DNA from: Gallibacterium genomosp. 3
GTDB taxonomy: Bacteria > Pseudomonadota > Gammaproteobacteria > Enterobacterales > Pasteurellaceae
DNA length: 64,000 nucleotides
Direction of reading: 5' to 3'
NCBI RefSeq assembly: GCF_001678475.1
Contig: NZ_JTJR01000009.1
Coordinates: 47,580 to 111,579, forward strand
In this document: one piece after another, positions 10,277 through 20,762 of the stretch
Layout: each line of letters opens with the position of its first letter
Numbering within the stretch: position 1 is the first letter of the stretch
Position numbers and translations under genes: made by a program
The notes under the pieces: model-generated
What the model saw: the letters and a program-made list of their open reading frames with translations, nothing else
Told to the model about the DNA's origin: nothing
The model's database searches: none

Positions 10277-10726
10277 CTAAAATTCATCTACCACAAATTC
10301 AAACCAATCGATCACATCTTCTTCATGAATACCATCACGAATAAATACGCCAGCTTGTTTCATTGCACTTTGATCACCTATAAGCAATGGATGCCAGTCT
10401 GGCAAAGGTTTCCCTTCATACAATAAACGATACGCACAAGTTTTTGGCAACCAAGAAAATTCAGGTAAATTTTTCTTGGTTAATTTGGTACAGTCAGGCA
10501 TTAATTTAAACCGTTGCGGATAATTACGACACCGCCCTGTTTCTAAATCCAATAAATCACAGGCAATACGGGTAAAATAAAGCCGTTCTCGTTTACCACG
10601 CCCTTCAATAAACTTACGATAGCAACATTTACCACAACCATCACATAACGCTTCCCACTCTGCTTCATTCATCTCTTGTAGCGTTTTTTGCTGCCAAAAC
10701 TTCTCTGTGATATTCATTTTTTCCAA
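10277..10726 (-). CDS. ycgN: YcgN/UPF0260-type cysteine cluster protein
   Basis: A 149-residue soluble protein with the cluster CDGCGKCC at about residues 28-35 and further cysteines in GRCRNYP, PDCTKL and KTCAYR. This spacing is that of the YkgJ/YcgN family, which is thought to bind zinc or an iron-sulfur cluster. The whole length fits E. coli YcgN (about 150 residues). It stands alone, converging on aspC. No biochemical role is known to me for the family. The ATG three codons further in (MNITEKFW) is an alternative start. Confidence 0.85.
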   Translation of the reverse strand: MEKMNITEKFWQQKTLQEMNEAEWEALCDGCGKCCYRKFIEGRGKRERLYFTRIACDLLDLETGRCRNYPQRFKLMPDCTKLTKKNLPEFSWLPKTCAYRLLYEGKPLPDWHPLLIGDQSAMKQAGVFIRDGIHEEDVIDWFEFVVDEF

Positions 10727-10969
10727 TAACTTTTACTCTATAATCTGATATCTATTTCACTGTTTAAGTATAATGAAGTGAAAGCCCTTTTTGCTAAAAA
10801 TTTAAGCAATCCAAACTTAATTTTCTAAGATTTTTTCTAATTTATTACTTGCTTTTTTAATTTTTATCTAAACCAATAATTTTTTTATCAAATAAATTAT
10901 TTGCTATTTGACGCAGATATAGGTTTTTGCTATATCTAATTCACTTGGAAGTGATTATAAGGAAAAAGT

Positions 10970-13606
10970 ATGATTGAACAATACTCTGCAATGCGCAACA
11001 ACATTAATATGCTTGGGCATCTTCTCGGCGAAACAATCAGTGATGCACAAGGCAGTGATATTTTACAACTTATTGAAAATATTCGTGTTTTATCCAAAAG
11101 CTCTCGTGCTGGCGATGATCAGGCTCGTCAACAACTATTAAAGACCTTACAAAATATCTCAACTGAAAATATTATCCCTGTCGCACGTGCTTTTAGCCAA
11201 TTTTTAAATCTAACCAATATTGCAGAACAGTACCAAACTATCTCACGTCATCATACTGATGAAATGATGTCCGAACGTTCAATTTCTGCCCTATTGGCTC
11301 GCTTAAAGGCAGATTCCTCTATTTCCAAACAACAAATTATTGATGCAGTACAACAACTATTAATTGAATTAGTGCTTACTGCCCACCCAACGGAAGTAAC
11401 ACGTCGTTCTTTAGTCCATAAATATGTAGAAATTAATAATTGCTTAGAACGTCTAGAAAATGCTGACTTAACTGAAAAAGAACGTCATCAAATTCAACGT
11501 CGGTTATTACAATTAATCGCCCAAGCATGGCATACCAATGAAATTCGTACACAACGCCCTACTCCATTTGAAGAAGCAAAATGGGGCTTTGCTGTGATCG
11601 AAAATAGTTTATGGTCGGCAGTACCACAATTTTTACGCCAATTAAACGATGATTTAGAAGAACATTGTCAATTCCAACTACCTGTTGATTTAGCACCTGT
11701 GCGTTTCTCTTCTTGGATGGGTGGTGACCGTGATGGCAATCCATTTGTCACAGCTAAAGTTACTCAACAGGTATTATATCTAGCACGCTGGAAAGCAGCA
11801 GAACTGTTCTTAAATGATATCCAACAACTTTCATCTGAACTCTCTATGATTGAATGTTCTGCTGAATTTAGACAAAAATATGGTGATCACGCTGAACCTT
11901 ATCGTGTGGTAGTCAAAGACCTCAGAACACGTTTAGCCAATACATTAAATTACTTTGATGATAAATTGGCTGATCGGACACCAATTATTGCGGAAAGTGA
12001 AATCATTACTGATGATGAACAATTATGGCAGCCGCTATTTGATTGCTACCAATCACTCTCTGCCTGTGGTATGCGGATTATTGCCAATGGATTATTGCTA
12101 GATTGCTTACGCCGCATTCGCTGTTTTGGAGTTACTTTATCACGCTTAGATATCCGCCAAGAAAGCACTCGTCACCAACAAGCCATTGCTGAAATTACCC
12201 GTTATATTGGTTTAGATGATTATGCACAATGGAGCGAGGAAGATAAACAAGCTTTCTTAATCCGTGAATTAAGCTCCCGCCGTCCATTAGTGCCTCAAGA
12301 TTGGAATCCATCAGAGGAAACACGCGAAATTTTAGATACGTGCAAAGTAGTTGCTCAACAACCAGAAGGAATTATTTCTTGTTACATTATTTCAATGGCA
12401 AGAACTGCTTCTGATGTTTTAGCGGTACACCTATTACTCAAAGAAGCAGGGATTAAATATGCATTACCTGTTGTGCCGTTATTTGAAACTTTAGATGATT
12501 TAGATCATTCTCAATCTGTGATGCAACAACTGTTCGATATTGGCTGGTATCGCGGCATCATTAATAATAAGCAAATGATTATGATCGGTTATTCTGATTC
12601 AGCTAAAGATGCCGGTATGCTAGCTGCTTCCTGGGCGCAATATCGTGCACAAGAAGCTTTAGTTAAACTCTGTGAAGAACGTCATATCGAATTAACCTTA
12701 TTCCATGGTCGTGGCGGTACTATCGGTCGTGGTGGCGCACCTGCACACGCTGCATTGCTCTCACAACCGCCTCGTTCATTAAAAAATGGATTACGGGTTA
12801 CTGAACAAGGGGAGATGATCCGTTTTAAATTGGGATTACCTGATGTTGCCGTACAAAGTTTAGATCTTTATGCAAGTGCTGTATTAGAAGCAAATTTATT
12901 ACCACCACCAAATCCAAAGCAAGATTGGCGTGCCATTATGGATGAATTATCGCAAGTTTCTTGTGCTATTTATCGTCAAGTTGTCCGGGGTAATGAAAAT
13001 TTTGTACCTTATTTCCGTGCCGCCACACCAGAACAAGAACTTTCTCGTTTGCCATTAGGTTCTCGTCCAGCTAAACGCAATCCAAAAGGTGGGGTCGAAA
13101 GTTTACGTGCAATTCCTTGGATTTTCGCTTGGATGCAAAACCGTTTAATGTTGCCAGCTTGGTTAGGCGTTGGTGCCTCTTTGCGCACTCTATTTGAAGA
13201 AGGTAAACGTAATACTATTGAAGAAATGTGCAAATCTTGGCCTTTCTTCTCTACTCGTATCGGTATGATCGAAATGGTATTTAGTAAAACTGACCTTTGG
13301 TTAGCTGAATATTATGATCAGCGTTTAGTGCCGCAAACCTTATGGTCACTCGGTGAATCTTTACGTGAACAATTAAAAGATGATATTCAAACATTATTGT
13401 CTTTATCACATGAAGATCAGTTAATGGCTGATTTACCTTGGGTTGCTGAATCGATCAAACTACGGAATATCTATACTGATCCATTAAACCTACTACAAGT
13501 AGAACTATTACACCGTTTACGTAGTGGTGAAACAGATCCAGCTTTAGAGCAAGCCTTGATGATTACTATTACTGGAATTGCTGCTGGTATGCGTAATACA
13601 GGTTAA
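10970..13606 (+). CDS. ppc: Phosphoenolpyruvate carboxylase
   Basis: 878 residues, close to E. coli Ppc (883). It adds bicarbonate to PEP to make oxaloacetate, the anaplerotic reaction that feeds aspartate and, in fermenting Pasteurellaceae, succinate. The catalytic histidine lies in VLTAHPTE (His139), and the mobile loop [14 protein letters not shown] and the C-terminal RNTG ending are intact. The start has AAGGAAAAAGT before ATG 10970. About 240 bases of very A/T-rich DNA separate it from ycgN; I see no clear operator there. Confidence 0.97.
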   Translation: MIEQYSAMRNNINMLGHLLGETISDAQGSDILQLIENIRVLSKSSRAGDDQARQQLLKTLQNISTENIIPVARAFSQFLNLTNIAEQYQTISRHHTDEMMSERSISALLARLKADSSISKQQIIDAVQQLLIELVLTAHPTEVTRRSLVHKYVEINNCLERLENADLTEKERHQIQRRLLQLIAQAWHTNEIRTQRPTPFEEAKWGFAVIENSLWSAVPQFLRQLNDDLEEHCQFQLPVDLAPVRFSSWMGGDRDGNPFVTAKVTQQVLYLARWKAAELFLNDIQQLSSELSMIECSAEFRQKYGDHAEPYRVVVKDLRTRLANTLNYFDDKLADRTPIIAESEIITDDEQLWQPLFDCYQSLSACGMRIIANGLLLDCLRRIRCFGVTLSRLDIRQESTRHQQAIAEITRYIGLDDYAQWSEEDKQAFLIRELSSRRPLVPQDWNPSEETREILDTCKVVAQQPEGIISCYIISMARTASDVLAVHLLLKEAGIKYALPVVPLFETLDDLDHSQSVMQQLFDIGWYRGIINNKQMIMIGYSDSAKDAGMLAASWAQYRAQEALVKLCEERHIELTLFHGRGGTIGRGGAPAHAALLSQPPRSLKNGLRVTEQGEMIRFKLGLPDVAVQSLDLYASAVLEANLLPPPNPKQDWRAIMDELSQVSCAIYRQVVRGNENFVPYFRAATPEQELSRLPLGSRPAKRNPKGGVESLRAIPWIFAWMQNRLMLPAWLGVGASLRTLFEEGKRNTIEEMCKSWPFFSTRIGMIEMVFSKTDLWLAEYYDQRLVPQTLWSLGESLREQLKDDIQTLLSLSHEDQLMADLPWVAESIKLRNIYTDPLNLLQVELLHRLRSGETDPALEQALMITITGIAAGMRNTG

Positions 13607-13614
13607 TTTATCCC

Positions 13615-13651
13615 TTTACCCTACACCACTATTTTCAGGGTGTAGGGTAAA
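13615..13651. repeat. Inverted repeat downstream of ppc, possible terminator
   Basis: TTTACCCTACACC (13615-13627) is the reverse complement of GGTGTAGGGTAAA (13639-13651). A 13-bp stem directly after ppc should stop or stabilise its transcript, although no T run follows. Confidence 0.55.
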
Positions 13652-13745
13652 TAATCAGCGAATCTTCTCTCTTTATTGCAAAATTCTACATAATCCTAAT
13701 TAAATCCAGTAAAATAGCGTCTCCATTTTTTGCGTTATCAACATT

Positions 13746-14294
13746 ATGGCATTATCACATACAATCTTATCGATTCTTGCTCATCAAGCTGCCACAGGGT
13801 ATGACATTAGTAAAAAGTTTTCACAAACCTATGGGCTAATCTGGCAAGCGACACATCAGCAAGTCTATCGAGAACTCAATCAGCTGGAAAAACAGGGATT
13901 AATCTCTTTTTCACTACAATTCCAGCAAGGTAAACCTGATCGAAAACAGTATCAACTCACCGATCAAGGAGAACAACAGCTAAAAAAATGGTTATTAGAA
14001 AGTACCTTAACTCATGGTATTTTGCGTGATGAGTTTATCTCTCGTATCTTAGCCGCTTTAAAATGTCATCCCAAAATGGCGTTTACCGCTGTTAAGAAAC
14101 GTGAGCAAGATCACCGACAAACTATCCATAAAATGCAACAATTAATGGCGCAATTAGATCATCTTGATAACAAAACCTATTATGATGAATTGATGATTTT
14201 ATTATTAAAACGCAGTATTCGACACGAACAAGTCAGTCTGCAATGGTTAGAAGAGGATCTTCTGCCAATGTTACAACAAATGATTCAAGAATAA
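13746..14294 (+). CDS. PadR family transcriptional regulator
   Basis: 182 residues. The first 85 form a winged helix of PadR type (ILSILAHQAATGYDISKKF, then YRELNQLEKQGLI and the wing with KPDRKQYQLTDQGEQQL). Residues 90-180 are a helical, charged C-terminal domain like the Vir_act_alpha_C dimerisation domain of the long PadR subfamily. Such proteins usually repress a nearby gene and respond to small molecules. The only close gene on the same strand is the DNA-mimic protein 21 bases downstream; there is no exporter or decarboxylase next to it, so the target is unknown. Ribosome site is weak. Confidence 0.8.
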   Translation: MALSHTILSILAHQAATGYDISKKFSQTYGLIWQATHQQVYRELNQLEKQGLISFSLQFQQGKPDRKQYQLTDQGEQQLKKWLLESTLTHGILRDEFISRILAALKCHPKMAFTAVKKREQDHRQTIHKMQQLMAQLDHLDNKTYYDELMILLLKRSIRHEQVSLQWLEEDLLPMLQQMIQE

Positions 14295-14315
14295 TTTTTA
14301 AAAGGGAGAGCCTAA

Positions 14316-14636
14316 ATGACAGCAACAGCAAAACTTGATCCTGATACGGCAATTGACATTGCTTATGATATTTTTCTAGAAATGGCGCCAGAAAATCTCG
14401 ATCCTGCTGATATCTTATTATTTAACTTACAATTTGAAGATCGTGGTGCCGTCGAAATGGTTGAAACCAGCGATGACTGGGAAAATGAGATTGGTACTTT
14501 AATTGATCCTGATGCATTTGCTGAAGTGTGGATTGGTCTAATTAATGATAAAGATGAAATGGATGATGTCTTTGCTAAAGTCCTTATTTCTCATCAGGAA
14601 GAAGATCGCCAATATCATATTGTTTGGAAGGAGTAA
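14316..14636 (+). CDS. yciU: Acidic dsDNA-mimic protein, HI1450/YciU family (DUF440)
   Basis: A 106-residue, very acidic protein (many Asp/Glu, pI clearly low) matching H. influenzae HI1450 and E. coli YciU, for example [19 protein letters not shown] and [19 protein letters not shown]1450 has a solved fold whose negative surface imitates DNA and was shown to contact the HU protein. The ribosome site GGGAGAG precedes ATG. It lies 21 bases after the PadR gene and is closed by a terminator, so the two may form one unit. The pairing of a DNA-binding repressor with a DNA mimic is noted but its meaning is open. Confidence 0.85.
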   Translation: MTATAKLDPDTAIDIAYDIFLEMAPENLDPADILLFNLQFEDRGAVEMVETSDDWENEIGTLIDPDAFAEVWIGLINDKDEMDDVFAKVLISHQEEDRQYHIVWKE

Positions 14637-14667
14637 AAAGCTCAATTATTTTTAACTGAGCTTTTTG
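14635..14667 (+). terminator. Rho-independent terminator after the DNA-mimic gene
   Basis: AAAAAGCTCA (14635-14644) pairs with TGAGCTTTTT (14657-14666) and ends in T residues. The left arm begins at the last base of the stop codon. Confidence 0.85.
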
Positions 14668-14680
14668 ATTGTATTAAGTC

Positions 14681-15136
14681 TTATTTCTTGACCTTATGCA
14701 CGATATCAAAAAAGACTTTCTTGTTGTCTTTTTCTGGGTAAATACGATATGTATATTCATCAGATGTTACAGTTACATTTTCTACAACACGCACAAATAA
14801 TACATCACCTTTGTCATTTTTAGCTGTTAAGGAGCGTGTCTTACCATCATCACTAAAAGACCAATCTCCATGTAATTTAGGTTTACCCTCAAAAGTTGTA
14901 ATTTTGAAAGTTCCATCTGCATAATATTCAGCTAAACCAAAAAAATTTGCTACTTTTGTATCTTTAGCATCAATTTGCATTTTATTTTGGTCTAAAGCTT
15001 CTGTTGTTTCCCAAACTTTACCAACCATTAGCTGTTCATAGTTATTTAATCCGTTACCCATACTCTTTGCTGTGGCAGTAAAAGGAACGAACGTACTTAC
15101 GACCAATAACATAAAGAAAATAAATTTATTTTGCAT
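14681..15136 (-). CDS. Small secreted DUF4822-like protein
   Basis: 151 residues from ATG 15134-15136, which has GAGGT five bases before it; a longer reading to 15199 has no ribosome site. Residues 1-24 are a clear signal peptide ending ATA-KS. The mature part, about 125 residues, carries VGKVWETTEALDQ, a FFGLAEYYADGTFKI strand pair, KLHGDWSFSDDGKTR and a YRIYPEKDNKKVFFDIVH ending. I recognise this order from DUF4822 proteins, which are predicted lipocalin-like beta barrels of unknown role. It has no lipobox and is alone between two terminators. Upstream (15137-15319) is A/T-rich and suits a promoter. Family call from memory, moderate. Confidence 0.6.
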   Translation of the reverse strand: MQNKFIFFMLLVVSTFVPFTATAKSMGNGLNNYEQLMVGKVWETTEALDQNKMQIDAKDTKVANFFGLAEYYADGTFKITTFEGKPKLHGDWSFSDDGKTRSLTAKNDKGDVLFVRVVENVTVTSDEYTYRIYPEKDNKKVFFDIVHKVKK

Positions 15137-15319
15137 TTTTACCTCATAATGTTTACTAAAATTATTTGATATCAATTGAGAGCATCTAAAATGATGCAAT
15201 AAAAATATAAAGCAAATTATTTTATTATGGAAACAATATATTAATCAACAATTACTATTTAATTAATAGATAAAATCTTTGTAATAAAATTTACTAAACT
15301 ATTTATATGGATTAGATAA

Positions 15320-15356
15320 CAAAAAAAAGAACACTACATTACTTTAATAGTGTTCT
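15320..15356 (-). terminator. Rho-independent terminator of kdsDC
   Basis: On the minus strand GAACACTA (15355-15348) pairs with TAGTGTTC (15336-15329) and is followed by eight T residues. It lies just beyond the kdsC stop. Confidence 0.85.
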
Positions 15357-15369
15357 AATCAAGGGAGGT

Positions 15370-15912
15370 TTATTGAGCCATTTTCTTTGCAGTATGAAGA
15401 AAACCTGTTGCTGATGTATAAATTTCAGCTTTTCCTTGTGCAGCAAGGATTAAGTCAACGATTTCACGGAAAGCACCTTTTCCGCCTTGAGCTTGCGTAA
15501 CATAATCGACTTTCGCTTTAATATATGTTTGTGCTTCAGCAACTGTTGCAGTCACCCCACAAACTGCAAATGCAGGTAAATCTACACTATCATCACCGAT
15601 ATATAACACTTCTTCTGGCGTTACGCCTGCTTGTTCAATTAAAGATAAACAAGCGCTCTCTTTTTCTAATTTACCAAGTAAAAATAGTGAAATACCTAAA
15701 TCTTCAATCCGTTTACGTAACACTAATGAATCTCGGCCGGAAAGCACAGCTACTTGTACGCCACTCTCTAATAACATTCTTGTTCCTAAGCCATCACGTG
15801 CATTAAAGACTTTGAAAGCTTCACCATTTTCACCATAGTACAATGAACCATCAGTCAGCACACCATCAACATCGGTAATAACTAATTTAATCTTCGCTAA
15901 TTTATCCTGCAT
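15370..15912 (-). CDS. kdsC: 3-deoxy-D-manno-octulosonate 8-phosphate phosphatase
   Basis: A 180-residue HAD-superfamily enzyme without a cap domain. It removes phosphate from KDO-8-P to give KDO for the lipopolysaccharide inner core. Motif I is DVDGVLTDG with nucleophile Asp14 and Asp16; motif II lies in VLSGRDS and motif IV in YIGDDSVDLPAF. A ribosome site AGAGGA stands upstream of ATG. It follows kdsD by 21 bases on the same strand, so the two enzymes of one pathway are made together. Confidence 0.95.
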   Translation of the reverse strand: MQDKLAKIKLVITDVDGVLTDGSLYYGENGEAFKVFNARDGLGTRMLLESGVQVAVLSGRDSLVLRKRIEDLGISLFLLGKLEKESACLSLIEQAGVTPEEVLYIGDDSVDLPAFAVCGVTATVAEAQTYIKAKVDYVTQAQGGKGAFREIVDLILAAQGKAEIYTSATGFLHTAKKMAQ

Positions 15913-15933
15913 ATTCTGTTTTCCTCTTAATAT

Positions 15934-16869
15934 TTAACTTGAAAATTCATATAGGCCAACCACTTGTTCCTGATCATCAACCACAACCAATGAATGAATT
16001 TTAAGTTGTCGCATATAATCTTCCGCTTGCCCCAGATAGCTATTCTGATTAATCGTTTTTGGATGCGTCGTCATAAAATCACAAGCTTGTTTCTGTAATA
16101 CAGCTTCGCCATAACGGCTCATCGCACGACGAATATCTCCATCGGTAATAATGCCTTGTAATTTTCCTTGTTCCATAATGATAGCAACACCCATTCTTCC
16201 TTCATTCATTACAGTTAAACAATCAAGGAAAGGCGTGTTAGCAGCAGCAAGAGGCAATTTTGTTTGCATCTTATCCCGCACTTTACATAATAAGCGGCGT
16301 CCCAAACTACCGCCTGGATGAAATTTAGCAAAATCTTCTGCTTGGAAATTACGTGCTTTAATTAAAGATACCGCTAACGCATCACCTAAAGCCATCGTAA
16401 CTAATACTGATGTGGTTGGGGCTAAATTATTAGGGCAAACCTCCCGCTCAACACTAATATCCATCACATAATCTGCGTGTTTAGCTAAGGTTGAATTAAG
16501 ATTCCCTGTCATTGCAATAATTTTATTACCAAAATTTTTGAGACTTGGAATCAATTTATTCACATCATCTGTTTCACCACTATACGAAATCAATAATACG
16601 ATATCGATTGGTTTTAACATTCCTAAGTCGCCATGAAAGGCTTCTGTTGGATGTAAAAAGAAACTTGGTGTTCCTGTTGAAGAAAAGGTCGCTACCATCT
16701 TTTTACCAACTAAACCAGATTTACCAATCCCACCAATCACTAAGCGACCTTCACAATATAAAATCAATTCAACAATTTCCGCAAAATTTGCTGGTAATTG
16801 CTGTTGTAAACGCCCTAATGCTTGTTGTTCTACGGCCAACGTTTCTTTTGCAATTTGTAGATAATCCAT
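15934..16869 (-). CDS. kdsD: Arabinose-5-phosphate isomerase
   Basis: 311 residues from ATG 16867-16869, preceded by AAGGA. The longer reading to 16896 adds nine residues that match nothing known. The enzyme converts ribulose-5-phosphate to arabinose-5-phosphate, the first step towards KDO. A SIS sugar isomerase domain covers about residues 30-165 (GGIGKSGLVGKKM, ATFSSTGTPSFFLHP), and two CBS domains cover about 200-255 and 265-311. It is the first gene of the kdsD-kdsC pair. E. coli has a paralogue GutQ with the same layout, but the kdsC neighbour supports KdsD. Confidence 0.93.
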   Translation of the reverse strand: MDYLQIAKETLAVEQQALGRLQQQLPANFAEIVELILYCEGRLVIGGIGKSGLVGKKMVATFSSTGTPSFFLHPTEAFHGDLGMLKPIDIVLLISYSGETDDVNKLIPSLKNFGNKIIAMTGNLNSTLAKHADYVMDISVEREVCPNNLAPTTSVLVTMALGDALAVSLIKARNFQAEDFAKFHPGGSLGRRLLCKVRDKMQTKLPLAAANTPFLDCLTVMNEGRMGVAIIMEQGKLQGIITDGDIRRAMSRYGEAVLQKQACDFMTTHPKTINQNSYLGQAEDYMRQLKIHSLVVVDDQEQVVGLYEFSS

Positions 16870-16985
16870 ACGATATCCTTTACTCTGATTTTTCAAACAG
16901 GCTGTATTCTAATCATTAACGCTTAGAATTGCTAATTAAAAAGTTTCTACTATATTCTCGCGTAAAAATCCGTTATACTGCGCGC

Positions 16986-17365
<380 letters not shown>

Positions 17366-17546
17366 TTTTATTTCACTTCAATCTTATTTTCTTATCAATC
17401 TTGAATAAAATTCATACTTATCGCTGCTAAAACCAACAAATAAACGCTGAAATTTATATCTACATCACAAAAAAAACGGTCTATACCAAGATCTTTCGCT
17501 ATTTTGCTTTATCATACTTACCCGCTTTCATTTTAAGGAGTAATTT

Positions 17547-18461
17547 ATGACAGCACATAAACGGATTAAAGCAATTCAAACTGAATTGGCACAATGGGAA
17601 AATCAAAATTTAGCAAATGCGCTCTATCAACTCTTAGCACAACAGCATTTCGCTGGAAAGCTATCTGCTCAACAAGTAAATTCATTATGTAAAACCTTTC
17701 ATTTCAGTGTAAATGAACTCGCACTCCAACTTCTCCCTGTTGCAGCTTGTTATGCAACTACTCCTGTTTCTGGATTTAATGTTGGTGCGATTGCCCATGG
17801 TTTAAGTGGTGCATTCTACTTTGGCGCAAACCAAGAGTTTTGCGATGTTGCTATGCAACAAACCATTCATGCTGAGCAAAGCGCCATTTCCCATGCTTGG
17901 ATGATGAATGAAACGGCAATTAGTGCTGTTACAGTCAATTACACTCCTTGCGGGCACTGTCGTCAGTTTATGAATGAATTAAATAGTGCAGAACAACTCT
18001 ATATTCATTTACCTCACGCACAAAATAACCGCTTGCATCAATACTTACCTGATGCTTTTGGTCCTAAAGATCTCGAAATTCGGGAATGTTTATTTGATCC
18101 ACATAATAATAAATTACAAATTGATACAAATGATGCTCTAGCGCAACAAGCTTTACTTGCGGCAAATCGCTCACACGCCCCTTATAGCCAGGCTTATTGT
18201 GGTGTAGCTGTTTTATTAGAAGATGACAGTGTATTCGCTGGTCGTTATGTAGAAAATGCTGCATTTAATCCAAGTTTACCCGCATTACAAGTAGCGTTAA
18301 ATGTTATCCGCTTATCAGGTTATCAAGATCAGGATGTGCTTAAAATAGCCATGGTAGAAGCTCCAACCAAAATGCAACAAAAAACAATGGCAGAACAATT
18401 ACTGCAAGCACTTAATCCAAAAATTGAATTGCAGTATTATGTCGCTAAAACTAGCCATTAA
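17547..18461 (+). CDS. cdd: Cytidine deaminase (two-domain, E. coli type)
   Basis: 304 residues, matching the long enterobacterial enzyme (about 294) rather than the short tetrameric one. It deaminates cytidine and deoxycytidine in pyrimidine salvage. The zinc motif is HAE at 108-110 with Glu110 as proton shuttle, and Cys135 and Cys138 in TPCGHCRQ. The second domain (about 190-304) keeps the fold (HAPYSQAYCGVAVL, RYVENAAFNPSL) but not the catalytic residues, as usual. TTAAGGAG provides the ribosome site. Upstream, near 17460, there is a TGTGA half-site on the minus strand, too weak to call a CRP site. Confidence 0.95.
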   Translation: MTAHKRIKAIQTELAQWENQNLANALYQLLAQQHFAGKLSAQQVNSLCKTFHFSVNELALQLLPVAACYATTPVSGFNVGAIAHGLSGAFYFGANQEFCDVAMQQTIHAEQSAISHAWMMNETAISAVTVNYTPCGHCRQFMNELNSAEQLYIHLPHAQNNRLHQYLPDAFGPKDLEIRECLFDPHNNKLQIDTNDALAQQALLAANRSHAPYSQAYCGVAVLLEDDSVFAGRYVENAAFNPSLPALQVALNVIRLSGYQDQDVLKIAMVEAPTKMQQKTMAEQLLQALNPKIELQYYVAKTSH

Positions 18462-18772
18462 CTTTAATATTTTTAGATATTTTTGCGGTAATTAACATTT
18501 AGGTTTCGCCCTCAAGGGCGACCTCCTATTTTCTTCCCGCCCCTCCCTCACAATATTTCGAAACGAAACTTAAAAGTTTTCCTCTAGCATATTGTAAATA
18601 ATTACAACTGAAATAAGCTTTTTTAGTAATTTTCCCTAGATTCACACTTTTTCCAAAATAAATTTTGTGACCTAAATCTCATTTTTTTATTTTATCCTCA
18701 AAAATTTTTATAAACTTTATCAAAAAATGTTATCTTTTACAGGTGATTTCTCACTCTACAACAAGGTTCATT
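18462..18772. other. Intergenic region cdd-fbp, with hairpin and fbp control region
   Basis: 311 bases without a gene. It contains the hairpin CGCCCTCAAGGGCG near 18509-18522 (likely end of the cdd transcript), a pyrimidine-rich tract, and then a very A/T-rich part carrying a CRP-like site (18666-18681) and several possible -10 elements (TATAAA near 18709, TATCTT at 18731) before fbp. Confidence 0.6.
18666..18681. promoter_or_regulatory. CRP-like site upstream of fbp
   Basis: TGTGA, six bases, TCTCA: nine of ten core positions of the CRP palindrome, with the A/T-rich flanks typical of good sites. It lies 92-107 bases before the fbp start codon. cAMP-CRP activation would fit a gluconeogenic gene and the class I adenylate cyclase found at 43287. 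Confidence 0.5.
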
Positions 18773-19777
18773 ATGAAAACTCTAGGTCAATTTATTGTTG
18801 AAAAACAAGCCGAATATCCTAATGCTAAAGGTGAGCTTAGTGGTATTCTTTCTTCTATCCGTTTAGTTGCAAAAATCATCCATCGTGACATTAACAAAGC
18901 TGGTTTAAACAACGATATTATCGGAAATTCTGGGATTGAAAATGTGCAAGGTGAAGCACAAATGAAGTTAGATGCGTTTGCACATGAAAAAATGAAAGCT
19001 GCATTAATTTCTCGTGATGAAGTTGCTGGTTTCGGTTCGGAAGAAGAGGAAAACTTTATTGCATTTAATACCGAACGTGGTCGTAACGCCAAATATATTA
19101 TTCTTACAGATCCATTAGATGGTTCATCTAATATTGATGTCAATGTAGCCGTAGGTACAATTTTCTCTATCTATCGTCGTATTTCTCCTGTTGGTCAGCC
19201 TGTTACTATGGAAGACTTTTTACAACCAGGTAATCGTCAAGTTGCTGCGGGTTATATTGTTTATGGATCTTCTACTATGCTCGTTTATACGACTGGTAAT
19301 GGGGTAAATGGTTTTACTTATGATCCATCCTTAGGGGTATTCATTCTTTCACATGAAAATATCAAAATCCCTCAAGATGGTTCTTGCTACTCTATTAATG
19401 AAGGTCACTATCTAAAATTCCCAATGGGTGTCAAAAAATACATTAAATATTGCCAAGAAGAAGATGATGCTACTAAACGCCCATATACTTCTCGCTATAT
19501 TGGTTCATTAGTTTCTGACTTCCATCGTAATATGCTTAAAGGTGGGATCTATATTTATCCAACAACAACCCGTTATCCTAATGGTAAATTACGTTTGTTA
19601 TACGAAGGTAACCCAATGGCGTTCCTTGCTGAACAAGCTGGTGGTTTAGCAACCGATGGTTATAGACGTATTTTAGATATTCAACCAACAGAGCTACACC
19701 AACGTACTCCGCTCTTTATCGGTTCAAAAAATATGGTGGAAAAAGCCCACGAATTTATGACTGAATTTAAAGAGTAA
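18773..19777 (+). CDS. fbp: Fructose-1,6-bisphosphatase, class I
   Basis: 334 residues from ATG 18773, with AAGGTT upstream; an in-frame ATG ten codons earlier lacks a ribosome site and extends past the family N-terminus [12 protein letters not shown]. The enzyme hydrolyses fructose-1,6-bisphosphate in gluconeogenesis. Metal-binding and catalytic segments are visible: [22 protein letters not shown], the Tyr/Arg block [14 protein letters not shown], and [19 protein letters not shown]. It is transcribed alone and closed by a strong terminator. Confidence 0.97.
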   Translation: MKTLGQFIVEKQAEYPNAKGELSGILSSIRLVAKIIHRDINKAGLNNDIIGNSGIENVQGEAQMKLDAFAHEKMKAALISRDEVAGFGSEEEENFIAFNTERGRNAKYIILTDPLDGSSNIDVNVAVGTIFSIYRRISPVGQPVTMEDFLQPGNRQVAAGYIVYGSSTMLVYTTGNGVNGFTYDPSLGVFILSHENIKIPQDGSCYSINEGHYLKFPMGVKKYIKYCQEEDDATKRPYTSRYIGSLVSDFHRNMLKGGIYIYPTTTRYPNGKLRLLYEGNPMAFLAEQAGGLATDGYRRILDIQPTELHQRTPLFIGSKNMVEKAHEFMTEFKE

Positions 19778-19791
19778 TCCTTGATAAAAAT

Positions 19792-19818
19792 ATCGCCCTG
19801 CTAAGCAGGGCGATTTAC
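19792..19818. terminator. Rho-independent terminator between fbp and lpxL
   Basis: ATCGCCCTGC (19792-19801) pairs with GCAGGGCGAT (19805-19814) around a three-base loop. It sits between converging genes and probably serves both. Confidence 0.8.
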
Positions 19819-19832
19819 TATTTAAATAATAT

Positions 19833-20762
19833 TTAATACAAACTTTCCTCACCTTCAGGCCGCGTTTTAAAGCGACGGTGTAGCCACATATATAGCGAAG
19901 GATCTTTTCGAATTTCCGTCTCAATCGCTTGATTAACACGTGCTGCTATTTGTTCCTCATTTTCACAATCTTGTAGATCGATTGGTGCAGAAATGGATAC
20001 GGTATAACCAGAATGATCGTGATGACGTAACGGTGCAAATGGAATAACTAAACTCTCTGGACTTGCTTTAGTCAAAAATGCAGTGCCTGTTGTTGTTGCT
20101 GCTTTTTCTACGGCAAAAAATGGTACAAACACAGCACTCTTACGTCCATAATCATGATCTGGAGCATACCAGATAGTTTCTCCTCGTTTTAAAGCTCGAA
20201 TCATACCTCGTAAATTATGGCGATCTAGCATATCCTTATTAGAACGTAATCGTCCCTTAGTCTGAATCCAATCAAATAATGGGTTATCATTAGGACGATA
20301 AACACCAACACCTTGATGATGAATCCCTATAATTCTTGCCCCTAATTCCAAAGTTAAAAAATGAATACCAATTAGAATAATCCCTTTTTTGGGTGCAGTT
20401 GTCAGATATTCCAGCCCTTCCACTTTCGACCATTTTTTAATCCGACGATCCGACCAAAACCACGCCATTCCTGTTTCAATAATTGCCATACCGATAGCAT
20501 CAATATTTTTTTGTAGTAAGTTTTCTTTCTCAGCTTCCGTATATTCAGGAAAACAAAGTTCAATATTACGGCGAGCAATCGCTAAACGGCGCTGGCCAAA
20601 TTTAAATTTGACAAATAAGCGTCCCAGACCATGACCAATTTTGACTAGCCAACGATAAGGCAACAAGAGTAGCGCACGAAAAATGAGTAAACCTAACCAA
20701 AGTAACCAATATTTTGGCAATAAAAAGGAGAGCTTAAACGTTGGTAATTGTTTATTTTTCAT
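19833..20762 (-). CDS. lpxL: Lipid A lauroyl/myristoyl-type acyltransferase, HtrB/LpxL family
   Basis: 309 residues with one N-terminal membrane segment (about 17-37). It adds a secondary acyl chain to KDO2-lipid IVA at the inner face of the inner membrane. The HX4E catalytic motif is His134 to Glu139 in IGIHFLTLEL, followed by YRPNDNPLFDW and WYAPDHDYG. Its segments match H. influenzae HtrB almost block by block, including the RRFKTRPE ending. hldE is divergent next door, the same pairing as htrB and rfaE in Haemophilus. The ATG has no strong ribosome site. Confidence 0.93.
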   Translation of the reverse strand: MKNKQLPTFKLSFLLPKYWLLWLGLLIFRALLLLPYRWLVKIGHGLGRLFVKFKFGQRRLAIARRNIELCFPEYTEAEKENLLQKNIDAIGMAIIETGMAWFWSDRRIKKWSKVEGLEYLTTAPKKGIILIGIHFLTLELGARIIGIHHQGVGVYRPNDNPLFDWIQTKGRLRSNKDMLDRHNLRGMIRALKRGETIWYAPDHDYGRKSAVFVPFFAVEKAATTTGTAFLTKASPESLVIPFAPLRHHDHSGYTVSISAPIDLQDCENEEQIAARVNQAIETEIRKDPSLYMWLHRRFKTRPEGEESLY

